From positions 434,097 through 498,096 of the forward strand of contig NZ_KB903261.1 in assembly GCF_000379685.1 (NCBI RefSeq): 64,000 nucleotides of DNA, read 5' to 3'. Shown here in pieces: positions 23,707 through 31,720 of this stretch. Both the position numbers and the translations under genes were made by a program. The notes beneath the pieces are model-generated. The model ran no database searches, was not told the DNA's origin, and worked only from the letters and a program-made list of their open reading frames with translations. This DNA comes from Catelliglobosispora koreensis DSM 44566. Lineage in GTDB: Bacteria > Actinomycetota > Actinomycetes > Mycobacteriales > Micromonosporaceae. Position 1 is the stretch's first letter; every line of letters begins with the position of its first letter.

Positions 23707-24066
23707 ATGCCCGAGTACCTCATCTACTTCAACCAGCAATGGGTGGGCGATCACCCCGAGGAGTGGTACGGCACGCGCGCACCACTCGCCATGGCGGTCG
23801 TCAACGAGATAAAGGCTGCCGGGGAATACCTCTTCGCCGGAGGGCTAGAGGAGGACGGCCCGGTCTTCAGCGCCGACGCCACGAGCGGCACGGTGTTGTT
23901 CACCGACGGGCCGTATGTCGAAACTAAGGAGTTCCTGGGCGGACTGACCGTGGTCGACGTGCCCGACGAGGAGAGGGCCAGAATGTGGGCCGGCAAGATC
24001 GCCGAAGCGTGCGGCTGGCCTCAAGAGGTTCGCCGGTTCGGCCGGGTGCCCCAAATCGAGGGGTGA
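23707..24066 (+). CDS. YCII-related (DGPF) domain protein
   Basis: 119 residues from ATG at 23707. The TDGPYVETKEFLGGL motif and the MPEYLIYFN start define the actinomycete DGPF/YCII family, often linked to ECF sigma factors, but no sigma gene is next to it here. A His and an Asp in the fold could be catalytic; biological role unknown. First chromosomal gene after the right attachment site. Confidence 0.85.
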   Translation: MPEYLIYFNQQWVGDHPEEWYGTRAPLAMAVVNEIKAAGEYLFAGGLEEDGPVFSADATSGTVLFTDGPYVETKEFLGGLTVVDVPDEERARMWAGKIAEACGWPQEVRRFGRVPQIEG

Positions 24067-24681
24067 CTACGGGTTCGAGGCGGCCGTTTCGTACCGTGGG
24101 CGGCCGCCCGGCCGGTAGACCTGGATCGTCACGCCTATCGCGGTGGTGCGTGACTCGACCAGGTCAAGCGCCAGGTCAGGGCCGGAACCGGGGAACAATC
24201 GGGTGCCCTGGCCGACGACTATCGGGCAGGTGAACAGGATCATCTCGTCCACAAGCCCGTGGTTGAGCAGTGAGCGGATGAGGTTGCCGCTGCCGTGGAC
24301 TTGCAGTTCGCCTCCCGGCTGGGCTTTCAGCTCACGGATGGCGTCCGTTCCGGACAGGACAGTCGTGTGTGCCCACCGCGCTTCGGTGAGCGTGGTCGAC
24401 GCGACGTACTTGGGCTGCCGGTTCAGCGGCCCGGCGATGGGATTGCTGTCCGGGTCGGGCATCACGCCCCAGTACCCAGCGAAGATCTCGTAGGTCCGCC
24501 GCCCGAACAGGAACGCGTCTGCGCGCTGAAAGACTTGGTAGGCAAAGGCTGCGGCCTCGTCATCGAAATACGGCGTGGCCCATCCGCCGCGCTCGAATCC
24601 ACCGCTGCGGTCCTCGTCTTGCCCGCCGAGGCCCTGCATCACGCCGTCGACGGTGACCCAGGTGATGGTGGTGAGCTTCAT
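24067..24681 (-). CDS. Dihydrofolate reductase-family protein (RibD-C fold)
   Basis: 204 residues from ATG at 24681. MKLTTITWVTVDGVMQ start, AFLFGRRTYEIFAGYW, VHGSGNLIRSLLNHGLVDE and the PIVVGQGTRLFP motif match the actinomycete YyaP/DHFR-like family, a presumed NADPH-dependent reductase of unknown substrate. Convergent with the YCII gene with no gap; 11 bp downstream of the dehydrogenase gene, so probably in its operon. Confidence 0.85.
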   Translation of the reverse strand: MKLTTITWVTVDGVMQGLGGQDEDRSGGFERGGWATPYFDDEAAAFAYQVFQRADAFLFGRRTYEIFAGYWGVMPDPDSNPIAGPLNRQPKYVASTTLTEARWAHTTVLSGTDAIRELKAQPGGELQVHGSGNLIRSLLNHGLVDEMILFTCPIVVGQGTRLFPGSGPDLALDLVESRTTAIGVTIQVYRPGGRPRYETAASNP

Positions 24682-24692
24682 GGCTTCTATCT

Positions 24693-25604
24693 TTACGGTC
24701 CAATAACGACATTCGCCAGCGGCTCGCCTGCTTCGTAGCGGCGGACCTGGTCCACCAGCAGCCGCCGGGCACGGGGTGCCAACGCGGCGGTCAAGCCCCC
24801 GACGTGTGGGCTGATCAGGACGTTGGGCGCCGACCACAGCGGGTGCTCCGAAGGCAGCGGCTCAGGATCGGTGACGTCCAGGGCGGCGTGCAGTCGGCCC
24901 GTGTTGAGCTCGGCGAGCAGCGCTTCGGTGTCGACCACGCGGCCCCGGGAAATGTTGACCAGCAAGGCACCGTCGGCCATCGTGGCGAGGAAATCCTTGT
25001 CCACCAGGCCTTCGGTCTCCGGGGTCAGCGGCGTGGAGACGATGACGACATCCGCCTGTGGCAGCACTTCCGCTAGCTCGGAGATGGGCCGCACTCCAGG
25101 GCGGGCGTTGCGGGCCACGCGAGTGATCTCCACTTCGAACCCGGCTAGTCGGCGCTCGATCGCGGCACCGATCGACCCGTACCCGACGATCAGCACACGG
25201 GCGTCGGCCAGCCCAGGTGACCAGGCTGTGGCCCAGCGGCCCTGGTCGCTCGCCCGGACAAAGTCCGGCAGCCGCCGCCGTGCGGCCAGCGTGAGCGTCA
25301 CAGCCAGCTCAGCGGTGGCCGCATCGTGCACGCCCCGGCCGTTAGCCAACGTGAGCCCGGGCCGCAGGAAGGGCAGGACGTGGTCGTAGCCAGCCGTGAT
25401 GGTCTGCACCACCTTGAGCCGGGGCATTAGCGCAATGGGCTCGCAAAGTCGCGAATCGATGACTCCGTAGGGAACCGCGTAGAACTCGACGTCGTTCAGC
25501 TTCTCGGGCAAGGGCTGCGTGCCGTCGTACAACGCGACATCCAGATCGCCAAGCTCGGCCAGTGCGTCGGGGTGAGAGATCAGGTAGCGCACGGCGACAA
25601 TCAT
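24693..25604 (-). CDS. D-2-hydroxyacid dehydrogenase
   Basis: 303 residues from ATG at 25604. NAD-binding VGYGSIG motif near 145-151 and the catalytic set typical of the family: Arg in NISRGRVVD, Glu in DVTDPEPLP and His in LISPHVGG. NAD-dependent oxidation or reduction of a 2-hydroxy acid; the substrate cannot be read from sequence. Followed after 11 bp by the DHFR-like gene. Confidence 0.9.
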   Translation of the reverse strand: MIVAVRYLISHPDALAELGDLDVALYDGTQPLPEKLNDVEFYAVPYGVIDSRLCEPIALMPRLKVVQTITAGYDHVLPFLRPGLTLANGRGVHDAATAELAVTLTLAARRRLPDFVRASDQGRWATAWSPGLADARVLIVGYGSIGAAIERRLAGFEVEITRVARNARPGVRPISELAEVLPQADVVIVSTPLTPETEGLVDKDFLATMADGALLVNISRGRVVDTEALLAELNTGRLHAALDVTDPEPLPSEHPLWSAPNVLISPHVGGLTAALAPRARRLLVDQVRRYEAGEPLANVVIGP

Positions 25605-25747
25605 GCTGCGGTTCGCGTGCTCAAGCACCGAGCGCGCCGGGCCAGTGGCCCAACTAACACCGATTTAATGTTTACCCTTGGCGGATCGCGGAAACGGGGC
25701 ATCGCATGCCAGACCGGGCCGGTGAAGACCTCCAGGAGATTGCCCAC

Positions 25748-26140
25748 ATGCCTTTGCTGGATCTGCCGTTCACCGAGGGATACCTGTACCAAATACGCTC
25801 CACCGTGGCCGCACACGCCAGCCAGGCCCAGCTCAGCACGGCGCTGATCGATGAGCTGGTCCTGATCGCCAGTGAGCTGGTCATCAACACCGTCAGGCAC
25901 GGTGGCGGTGTTGGGCAGCTCAGCATGTGGGCCGATCGCGGGCACGTCTATCTGCAAGTGGCCGACAGCGGGCCAGGCATGCCGAACCCGGGCGCGGCCG
26001 GCCGTGAGCAGCCCGCACCCGGCGAAGAGCATGGGCGTGGGCTGTGGGTCGTACGCACGCTGTCAGCTCAGCTGACGATCACCTCGGGGCAAGAGGGCAC
26101 GACTGTCCTTGCGGCGCTGCCGATCAGGACTCGCCTGTGA
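25748..26140 (+). CDS. HATPase anti-sigma-type regulatory protein
   Basis: 130 residues from ATG at 25748 (25706 possible). GHKL ATPase fold: ELVINTVRHGGG (N-box), DSGPGMP (G1) and HGRGLWVV (G2). Single-domain members act as anti-sigma factor kinases of the RsbW/SpoIIAB type that phosphorylate STAS proteins. Its 3' end overlaps the convergent STAS gene by 17 bp, a likely partner pair. Confidence 0.88.
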   Translation: MPLLDLPFTEGYLYQIRSTVAAHASQAQLSTALIDELVLIASELVINTVRHGGGVGQLSMWADRGHVYLQVADSGPGMPNPGAAGREQPAPGEEHGRGLWVVRTLSAQLTITSGQEGTTVLAALPIRTRL

Positions 26141-26444
26141 GCACTTCCAGGACGCCCGTGACCTCCATGACCCGGTGCACGATGCCTGTCACACCCGTCA
26201 CGTGATACGAAAGCTCCCGGTGACGGGCCGCCTCTAGTCCTTCGATGAGCACACGGATGCCAGACGAGTCAAGGAATGTGGTCTTTGACAGGTCGATGAC
26301 GACCGGGCCCTCGGTGGTCATTTTGACTGCAGAGTCGATCTTCTCGGTCAGTAGGTCATGCACCGCCAGGTCGATCTCGCCAGACACGGACACCACGACT
26401 TTGCCGGCGCCGTTTCCCTGAATGTCGATGTGCGCGGCGTTCAC
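26124..26444 (-). CDS. STAS-domain anti-sigma factor antagonist
   Basis: 106 residues, GTG at 26444 behind GGAGAGG. VVVSVSGEIDLAV, VVIDLSKTTFLDSSGIRVLI with the phosphorylatable Ser in DSSG. Antagonists of this type bind and release an anti-sigma kinase, probably the convergent HATPase protein. No sigma gene adjoins. The upstream gene stops 1 bp before its start. Confidence 0.9.
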   Translation of the reverse strand: MNAAHIDIQGNGAGKVVVSVSGEIDLAVHDLLTEKIDSAVKMTTEGPVVIDLSKTTFLDSSGIRVLIEGLEAARHRELSYHVTGVTGIVHRVMEVTGVLEVLTGES

Positions 26445-26445
26445 G

Positions 26446-26769
26446 TCAGCTTTCCTCTCCCTCAGAGGGCACCGGGTCCAGCCCGGTAGCAGCAGACACC
26501 TTCTCGACGTCGTGTGGCCCGAAAGCTGTGCGGACTCCCGACACCGACATTCCCGCGGCGTTCGCCAGCTCGCCGAACGTGTAAGGGTGCGGGTAGACAA
26601 ACTGCCGCGCGTAGGCCAGCAGCAGCCGGATCTCTTCTTCGGCCCGCATCCGGCGAGCGTGGGCATCGGCGAGCGCTGCCAGGACCGCGTCGTGGCTGGC
26701 CACGGAGGACGGGCCACTGATGGAATCCAGCACGGCTTTGACATCGGCAACTACACGACGAGTACTCAC
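26446..26769 (-). CDS. Unknown helical protein preceding the STAS gene
   Basis: 107 residues, GTG at 26769. Helical; EEIRLLLAYARQFV and TFGELANAAGMSVSGVRTAFG (helix-turn-helix-like, about 70-90). It may be a DNA-binding regulator. One bp from the STAS gene, so cotranscribed. Confidence 0.65.
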   Translation of the reverse strand: MSTRRVVADVKAVLDSISGPSSVASHDAVLAALADAHARRMRAEEEIRLLLAYARQFVYPHPYTFGELANAAGMSVSGVRTAFGPHDVEKVSAATGLDPVPSEGEES

Positions 26770-26938
26770 GTTGCTGATTCTTACTCGATCATGCGATGAG
26801 CGCAAGGGTTGTCGGTAATCGCAAACTATGACGCACGACGCACGGTAGCGCGAGACTCGAATGTTCATGCGGATCTCACACCCGGCAATCTCGCTAAACA
26901 CGGAATGTCGCGCTCAGCACCTTAATACGATCGGCATC

Positions 26939-27445
26939 ATGGCTTTTGACAGCGAATCCGGCTACGAGCCGATCGATGAACAATTCCCTGTAGTGATGTT
27001 CGGCTATGACCGCACCGCTGTTGATGCGTATGTCGACGACCTGCTGGAGCACGCCGGAGTGCTCGCGCGAGACAACCGGCGGGTGGCCTCCCTGGAACAG
27101 GAGCTCGCCGCCGCGCAGGCGGAAGTCCTTAGTTTGCAACGCCTGGCGGCGGCCAAGGGCCCGGCCATGGCGGCCAGCACTGAGATAACTGAGTTGATGC
27201 GCTCAGCCGAAGCGGCGGCGCTGACTTACCGTGCCCAGGCGCACGATCTGGTCGCTCAAGCGGAGCTAGAGGCCGATCGCATCCGCCGTCAGGCACGCGA
27301 AGACGCCCTCATCACCGCGGCCGCGCTGCGCAATAGCAGCGGCAACGGCAACGGCCACAACGGAAATGGGCGTCGAAACGGCACGGCCAGCAAACTCGCC
27401 ATCGCCGCGCCAGCCGCGAAAGAGCGCCGCCGCAACACGCGATGA
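26939..27445 (+). CDS. DivIVA-like coiled-coil protein
   Basis: 168 residues from ATG at 26939. An N-terminal FPVVMFGYDRTAVDAYVDDLLE region is the DivIVA-type membrane-curvature start, followed by a long coiled coil (about 40-130) and a Gly/Asn-rich basic tail. Likely a structural or polarity protein at curved membranes; shorter than Wag31-type DivIVA. Monocistronic. Confidence 0.72.
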   Translation: MAFDSESGYEPIDEQFPVVMFGYDRTAVDAYVDDLLEHAGVLARDNRRVASLEQELAAAQAEVLSLQRLAAAKGPAMAASTEITELMRSAEAAALTYRAQAHDLVAQAELEADRIRRQAREDALITAAALRNSSGNGNGHNGNGRRNGTASKLAIAAPAAKERRRNTR

Positions 27446-27449
27446 CGTT

Positions 27450-27644
27450 CTACTCGCGGTAGTCGAAGTAGGCGATGGCGGCCAGTTCGGCGGGCGGGTT
27501 GTTGAAAATGAAGTCCCAGCCCACGTCTAGCAGCATCTCGCCGAAGACACGCCTGGCTTCGTCGTCCCGCATTCCGTAGGCCGCAACGAGATGGGCGACC
27601 GTCGCGGATTCACGCAGGACGTAGAAGCTGGCGCCAGAGGTCAT
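27450..27644 (-). CDS. Small unknown protein, paralog of the AICE gene at 13392
   Basis: 64 residues, with the same SFYVLRESAT start, EMLLDVGWDFIFN core and AAIAYFDYRE end as the AICE copy. Family not recognised. Five bp downstream of the DivIVA-like stop, convergent. Confidence 0.7.
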   Translation of the reverse strand: MTSGASFYVLRESATVAHLVAAYGMRDDEARRVFGEMLLDVGWDFIFNNPPAELAAIAYFDYRE

Positions 27645-27686
27645 GCACGCCGACGCTAGTGATCCATTCGGCTAGTCCACACGAGG

Positions 27687-28226
27687 CTAAACGGTCAAGA
27701 CGTCCGCGGACTTCACGATCTGCTCGAGGCCAATGAGACGTCCAGTCACGCGCAGGCCGTCTTGGTGGAAGCGTTCGCCTCCGTTGCTGGCGCACGCGTC
27801 TTCGACGAGCCAGGGTGTCAGCCCACGTTCGAAGGCGTCCGCGGCGCTTTTGAGCACGCACGTTTCGGTGTCCAGGCCACACAGCACGACGCTGGTCCAG
27901 CCGTTGTCAGCGATGAGCCGGTCGAGTTCGGGCACGAATACCGTGTAGCCCGTCTTGTCGATGACGCCAGCGGCATGAGGCAGCAGTTCGTCGAGTTCAG
28001 CGGCTAACGCTGTCTCCGGTTCTCCGCGCAGCTTGTACCAATGCAGCAAGCGTTCATAAGGGCTGCCGGGATAGTTGTGGTAGCGGGTGAAGACGACCGG
28101 TGCCCCGGCAGCGATCCACGACTTCGCCAGCGCTTTGACCACGGGCAGGATGTGCCGGGTTTCCGGGCCGAGGAAACCGTTCTGCAGGTCTACGGCCACC
28201 AGTGCGGTAGCTGGCGTCGCCTCCAT
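27687..28226 (-). CDS. Isochorismatase-family hydrolase
   Basis: 179 residues. Catalytic triad of the cysteine-hydrolase family: Asp in ALVAVDLQNGF, Lys in IDKTGYTVF and Cys in LCGLDTETCVLKSA. Hydrolyses amides or isochorismate-like substrates; the specificity is not readable. Monocistronic. Confidence 0.88.
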   Translation of the reverse strand: MEATPATALVAVDLQNGFLGPETRHILPVVKALAKSWIAAGAPVVFTRYHNYPGSPYERLLHWYKLRGEPETALAAELDELLPHAAGVIDKTGYTVFVPELDRLIADNGWTSVVLCGLDTETCVLKSAADAFERGLTPWLVEDACASNGGERFHQDGLRVTGRLIGLEQIVKSADVLTV

Positions 28227-28307
28227 AACGCCGTGTGTTTACCCACCACGCCTTGGTTTACGCCATGAGGGGTTAGGGCATTCGTGCTCTGTAGAGGGGA
28301 GATTCGC

Positions 28308-29144
28308 ATGCCAGAGGAACCGCAGCAGCAACCGCCCGGAACCCTTTCCGCGATGCGCCGCAAACCTGATCACGGCGAGGAGTCGTACCAGGGGTCGGGC
28401 CGCCTGGAGGGCAAGAAAGTCATCATCACGGGTGGTGACAGCGGGATCGGCCGGGCCGTCGCGATCGCGTTCGCACGTGAAGGTGCCGACATCCTCATCT
28501 CCTACTTGTCTGAGCACGACGACGCCCGCGACACGGCTTCCTGGGTGCAGAAGGCTGGCAGGCAAGCCGAAGTCATCGCCGGTGATATCGCCACCCGCGC
28601 GCAATGCGATGCCGTCATCAACAAAGCGGTGGAATCGTTTGGGCGCATCGATGTGCTGGTGAACAACGCCGCCTATCAGATGACGCACGAAACGATCGAG
28701 GAGATCAGCGACGAGGAGTGGGAGTACACCTTCGATGTGAACATCACCGCAATGTTCCGCCTCGTCAAGAAAGCGTTGCCACATATGGGCGAAGGTGGCT
28801 CGATCATCAACACCGCGTCGGTGAACGCTGACATGCCCCGGCCCACGCTGTTGCCCTATGCCACGACCAAGGGCGCGATCGCGAACTTCACGGCAGGGCT
28901 GGCGCAGATGCTCGGCAAGCGGGGCATCCGCGCCAACAGCGTCGCGCCTGGTCCTATTTGGACACCGCTCATCCCGTCCACGATGCCACCCGATCACGTG
29001 GAGGAGTTCGGCAAGAACACGCCGTTGGGCCGCCCAGGAGAGCCAAAAGAGGTCGCTCCCGCGTTCGTCTTGCTGGCTTCCGACGAGGCTTCCTACATCT
29101 CCGGCGCGATGATCGCCGTTACCGGCGGGAAGCCGATCCTTTAG
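28308..29144 (+). CDS. Short-chain dehydrogenase/reductase
   Basis: 278 residues from ATG at 28308 with GAGGGGAG ahead. TGGDSGIGRAVAIAF (cofactor motif), VNNAA, Ser-Tyr-Lys site with YATTK, and a 45-residue N-terminal extension (QQPPGTLSAMR...) typical of the YhdF/GsiB-linked stress SDR group. NAD(P)-dependent oxidoreductase. Its 3' end overlaps the TetR gene by 26 bp. Confidence 0.9.
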   Translation: MPEEPQQQPPGTLSAMRRKPDHGEESYQGSGRLEGKKVIITGGDSGIGRAVAIAFAREGADILISYLSEHDDARDTASWVQKAGRQAEVIAGDIATRAQCDAVINKAVESFGRIDVLVNNAAYQMTHETIEEISDEEWEYTFDVNITAMFRLVKKALPHMGEGGSIINTASVNADMPRPTLLPYATTKGAIANFTAGLAQMLGKRGIRANSVAPGPIWTPLIPSTMPPDHVEEFGKNTPLGRPGEPKEVAPAFVLLASDEASYISGAMIAVTGGKPIL

Positions 29145-29763
29145 GGCCGTAGGCGGCGAGGAAGACGCGCACCGCTTCAGCGGCGATGCGGTCAAGTTCT
29201 TCGTCGGAGTAAAGGGTTTCGTCCAGGGGACAGGCCATCGCGCAGTTGACGGGGATCGACAGGACCAGCCAGTTGAACATTTGCGCGGCCATCTCGGGAT
29301 CGTCCACATGCAACAGTCCGCGCTCGTGCAGGGCTTGGAACCACGTGGCGAATAGCATGGCCGAGCGCACGGGACCGTTTTGATACCAAGCCTGGGCTAG
29401 CTCCGGGAAGCGGTCCGCTTCACCGATGATGACGCGGCGCATTCGCAGCAGATCGGGCCGCATCACGATGCTCAGGTGATGCCGGGCGAAAAGGCGCAGA
29501 TCACGCTCGACATCGTCGGTGTGAGGCATGCCCTCGATAAGCGGATGCTCAGGTCCCTCGATCTGGCCGATATCGCTGGTGATCAGCTCGGTGAACAGGC
29601 TCTGCTTGTCCACGAAGTTCTTGTAGACCGTTTGCTTGGAGACGTGCGCGTGCGCGGCCACTTCGTCCATGCTCGTGCCCGCGTAACCGTTGCGCAGGAA
29701 CAGTTTCCGCGCTGCCTCCACGATGGCGCCACGTTTGCGCGCCGTCCGGCCTTCTTCCACCAT
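29119..29763 (-). CDS. TetR-family repressor
   Basis: 214 residues. N-terminal HTH (about 10-55: RGAIVEAARKLFLRNGYAGTSMDEVAAHAHVSKQTVYKNF) and a C-terminal ligand domain. Divergent from the alpha/beta hydrolase gene across a perfect operator palindrome, so it probably represses itself and that hydrolase. Confidence 0.9.
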   Translation of the reverse strand: MVEEGRTARKRGAIVEAARKLFLRNGYAGTSMDEVAAHAHVSKQTVYKNFVDKQSLFTELITSDIGQIEGPEHPLIEGMPHTDDVERDLRLFARHHLSIVMRPDLLRMRRVIIGEADRFPELAQAWYQNGPVRSAMLFATWFQALHERGLLHVDDPEMAAQMFNWLVLSIPVNCAMACPLDETLYSDEELDRIAAEAVRVFLAAYGPKGSASRR

Positions 29764-29771
29764 GCCCCGAT

Positions 29772-29819
29772 AGTACTAGACGGATCAGTACCCAAACGAG
29801 TACTGTCCCGTCTAGTACT
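29772..29819. promoter_or_regulatory. TetR operator between divergent genes
   Basis: AGTACTAGACGG (29772-29783) is exactly inverted as CCGTCTAGTACT (29808-29819); inner CAGTAC (29786) and GTACTG (29800) add a second nested pair. Ends 20 bp before the hydrolase start. Confidence 0.75.
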
Positions 29820-29839
29820 GAAACTGAGGGGGAAAAGTC

Positions 29840-30634
29840 ATGCTTGAGATTCCCGACGGCCAGTTGCACTACGAAGTGCGGGGGGACGGCCCGCTCATAG
29901 CGCTCATCGCGGCCCCGATGGACGCCAGCTCCTTCCAGCCGCTAGCCGAGTTGCTGGCGCCGAACTACACGGTCCTGACCACGGATCCCCGTGGCATCAA
30001 TCGCAGCCGGCTAAACGACCCCAGCCGGGACTCGACCCCCGAGCTGCGGGCCGAGGACCTGTCCCGTTTGCTGACGCACCTCGGCAGGGGACCGGCTGTC
30101 GTGCTGGGCTCAAGCGGTGGTGCGGTTACCGCACTGGCGCACGCGCAGGCTTACCCAAATCAAGTGCACACCGTCATCGCCCACGAGCCACCGTTCTACT
30201 CCCTGCTAGAGGACCGCGAAGAGCGGATGGCAGGGGCCGAAGACATCATCGCGACGTTCAAGGCCGGCGATATCGGGGGTGCGTGGTTCAAGTTTCTGGT
30301 CAACGCCAACATCCAGCTCAGTGAAGAAGAGATGGCCTCGATGGCGCCAGCCGAACCTGACCCACAGCACAATGCCGACCAGCACTACTCCTTTGTCCAC
30401 ATGCTTCGCGGCACGGTCGCTTGGGAGCCAGACCTTCAAAAACTCCGCTCTGGTACTCCGAAGATCGTCGTCGGGATTGGAGAGTCATCCATTGGCCAAC
30501 TGTGTGACCGCGTCTCCCGTGCGCTAGCCCGGGAACTGAACACATCTCCAGCCATGTTCCCCGGGGGCCATCTCGGCTTCCTGGAAAAACCGGAAGCCTT
30601 CGCTGTCCGCCTCCGCGACCTGCTCCAGGTGTGA
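29840..30634 (+). CDS. Alpha/beta hydrolase
   Basis: 264 residues. Nucleophile elbow GSSGG near 88-92, oxyanion loop after the first strand (IAAPMDASSF) and catalytic His in FPGGHLGFLE near the end. Resembles small TetR-controlled esterases or perhydrolase-like enzymes; substrate unknown. RBS AGGGGG-like upstream. Confidence 0.87.
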   Translation: MLEIPDGQLHYEVRGDGPLIALIAAPMDASSFQPLAELLAPNYTVLTTDPRGINRSRLNDPSRDSTPELRAEDLSRLLTHLGRGPAVVLGSSGGAVTALAHAQAYPNQVHTVIAHEPPFYSLLEDREERMAGAEDIIATFKAGDIGGAWFKFLVNANIQLSEEEMASMAPAEPDPQHNADQHYSFVHMLRGTVAWEPDLQKLRSGTPKIVVGIGESSIGQLCDRVSRALARELNTSPAMFPGGHLGFLEKPEAFAVRLRDLLQV

Positions 30635-30658
30635 GCGCACCGACATTTAATTACGCTT

Positions 30659-30677
30659 GTACATAGTGAAGGTACAT
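30659..30677. promoter_or_regulatory. Candidate MarR operator
   Basis: GTACAT at 30659 and again at 30672, upstream of the MarR start at 30693, in an A/T-rich stretch that also looks like the promoter. Confidence 0.4.
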
Positions 30678-30692
30678 CACTAATATGGGGGA

Positions 30693-31133
30693 ATGAGCGA
30701 GCGGCTAACGGCACTAGGGCAGTTGCTTCAGCTCAGCATCCTGCTAAACGAGGACATGACGCAGGCGCTGGGGAAGCTGGGGCTAACCACGTCGCGCACC
30801 CACTTGCTGTGGGAGCTTCAGCAAAACGGCCCGGCCACGCAACGGGATCTGGCGCAGGCGCTGAAAGTCAGCGCCCGCAACATCACCGGGCTGGTCGATG
30901 GGCTGGTGTCGACGGGCTTCGTCACGCGGGAGCCGCATCCGACGGACCGTCGCGCGACGCTGGTGAGCTTCACTGAACACGGCGCCGACGTCATGGCTCA
31001 GATGGCCAAGGACCACAAGCACTTGGCCGACATGCTGTTCGGCGGTCTTCCTGAGCTGGACGGCTTCATCAAAAACATGGATCACGTGCTGGCACAACTG
31101 CAGAAAGCGATCGAAGAGGAGGCGGGCAAATGA
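30693..31133 (+). CDS. MarR-family regulator
   Basis: 146 residues. Winged helix: TTSRTHLLWELQQNGPATQRDLAQALKVSARNITGLVDGLVSTGFV and the wing PTDRRATLVSFTEHG with the family's DxR motif. Overlaps the downstream membrane-protein gene by 4 bp, which it presumably controls. Confidence 0.92.
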   Translation: MSERLTALGQLLQLSILLNEDMTQALGKLGLTTSRTHLLWELQQNGPATQRDLAQALKVSARNITGLVDGLVSTGFVTREPHPTDRRATLVSFTEHGADVMAQMAKDHKHLADMLFGGLPELDGFIKNMDHVLAQLQKAIEEEAGK

Positions 31134-31720
31134 AGTGGGCGCTCATAGCGGTGCGGTATGAACTGGCGATCTGGCGCAGCCTGTTTCGCTGGACCTTCCG
31201 GCGGCCGGTCACTTCGTCGCCCGAGGACCTCCCGTTCGGCTACACGCAGGCGGTCGCGCCGGTGATGTGGGCGTTCATCGCCATCTCGGCGATCGAGATT
31301 CCCGTGTTCCACTTGCTCGTGCCGTGGCGGACCGTTCAGTACATCGGATTGGGCCTGGGCACGTGGGGTCTATTTTGGATGATCGGGCTCCTCGCCGCAC
31401 AGAAGATCCACCCACACGTCGTCGAATCGGGCGGCATCCGGATCCGCAATGCCTTCAGCCACAACGTTTTCGTGCCGTGGAGCAACATCGAGACGATCCG
31501 CCAGAAGAACCGCAATTTCGAGAAGTCACGGACGATCCAGGTGAACGACGGTGTGCTTAGCCTGGTCATCTTCAGCCAGACCAATGTGGACATCGTGTTG
31601 CGCGAGCCGATTCAGCTGCGCTACAGCGAGGAGCCCATCAGCGAGTTGCGGATCTATGCCGACGACGCGTCCGGGTTTACGAAGGCCGCGTTGCGGAAGC
31701 AGCCCACGCCGACTCACTGA
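31130..31720 (+). CDS. Membrane protein with C-terminal PH-like domain
   Basis: 196 residues: two membrane helices (about 48-65 and 72-92) and a soluble C-terminal beta domain (IRIRNAFSHNVFVPWSNIETI) resembling bacterial PH-like domains. Coupled to the MarR gene. Its end overlaps the convergent dehydratase gene by 44 bp. Confidence 0.7.
   Translation: MKWALIAVRYELAIWRSLFRWTFRRPVTSSPEDLPFGYTQAVAPVMWAFIAISAIEIPVFHLLVPWRTVQYIGLGLGTWGLFWMIGLLAAQKIHPHVVESGGIRIRNAFSHNVFVPWSNIETIRQKNRNFEKSRTIQVNDGVLSLVIFSQTNVDIVLREPIQLRYSEEPISELRIYADDASGFTKAALRKQPTPTH

Noticed and set aside
28239-29309. 356-codon minus-strand ORF
   Set aside because: Antisense of the SDR gene and a wrong frame of the TetR gene; no domain.
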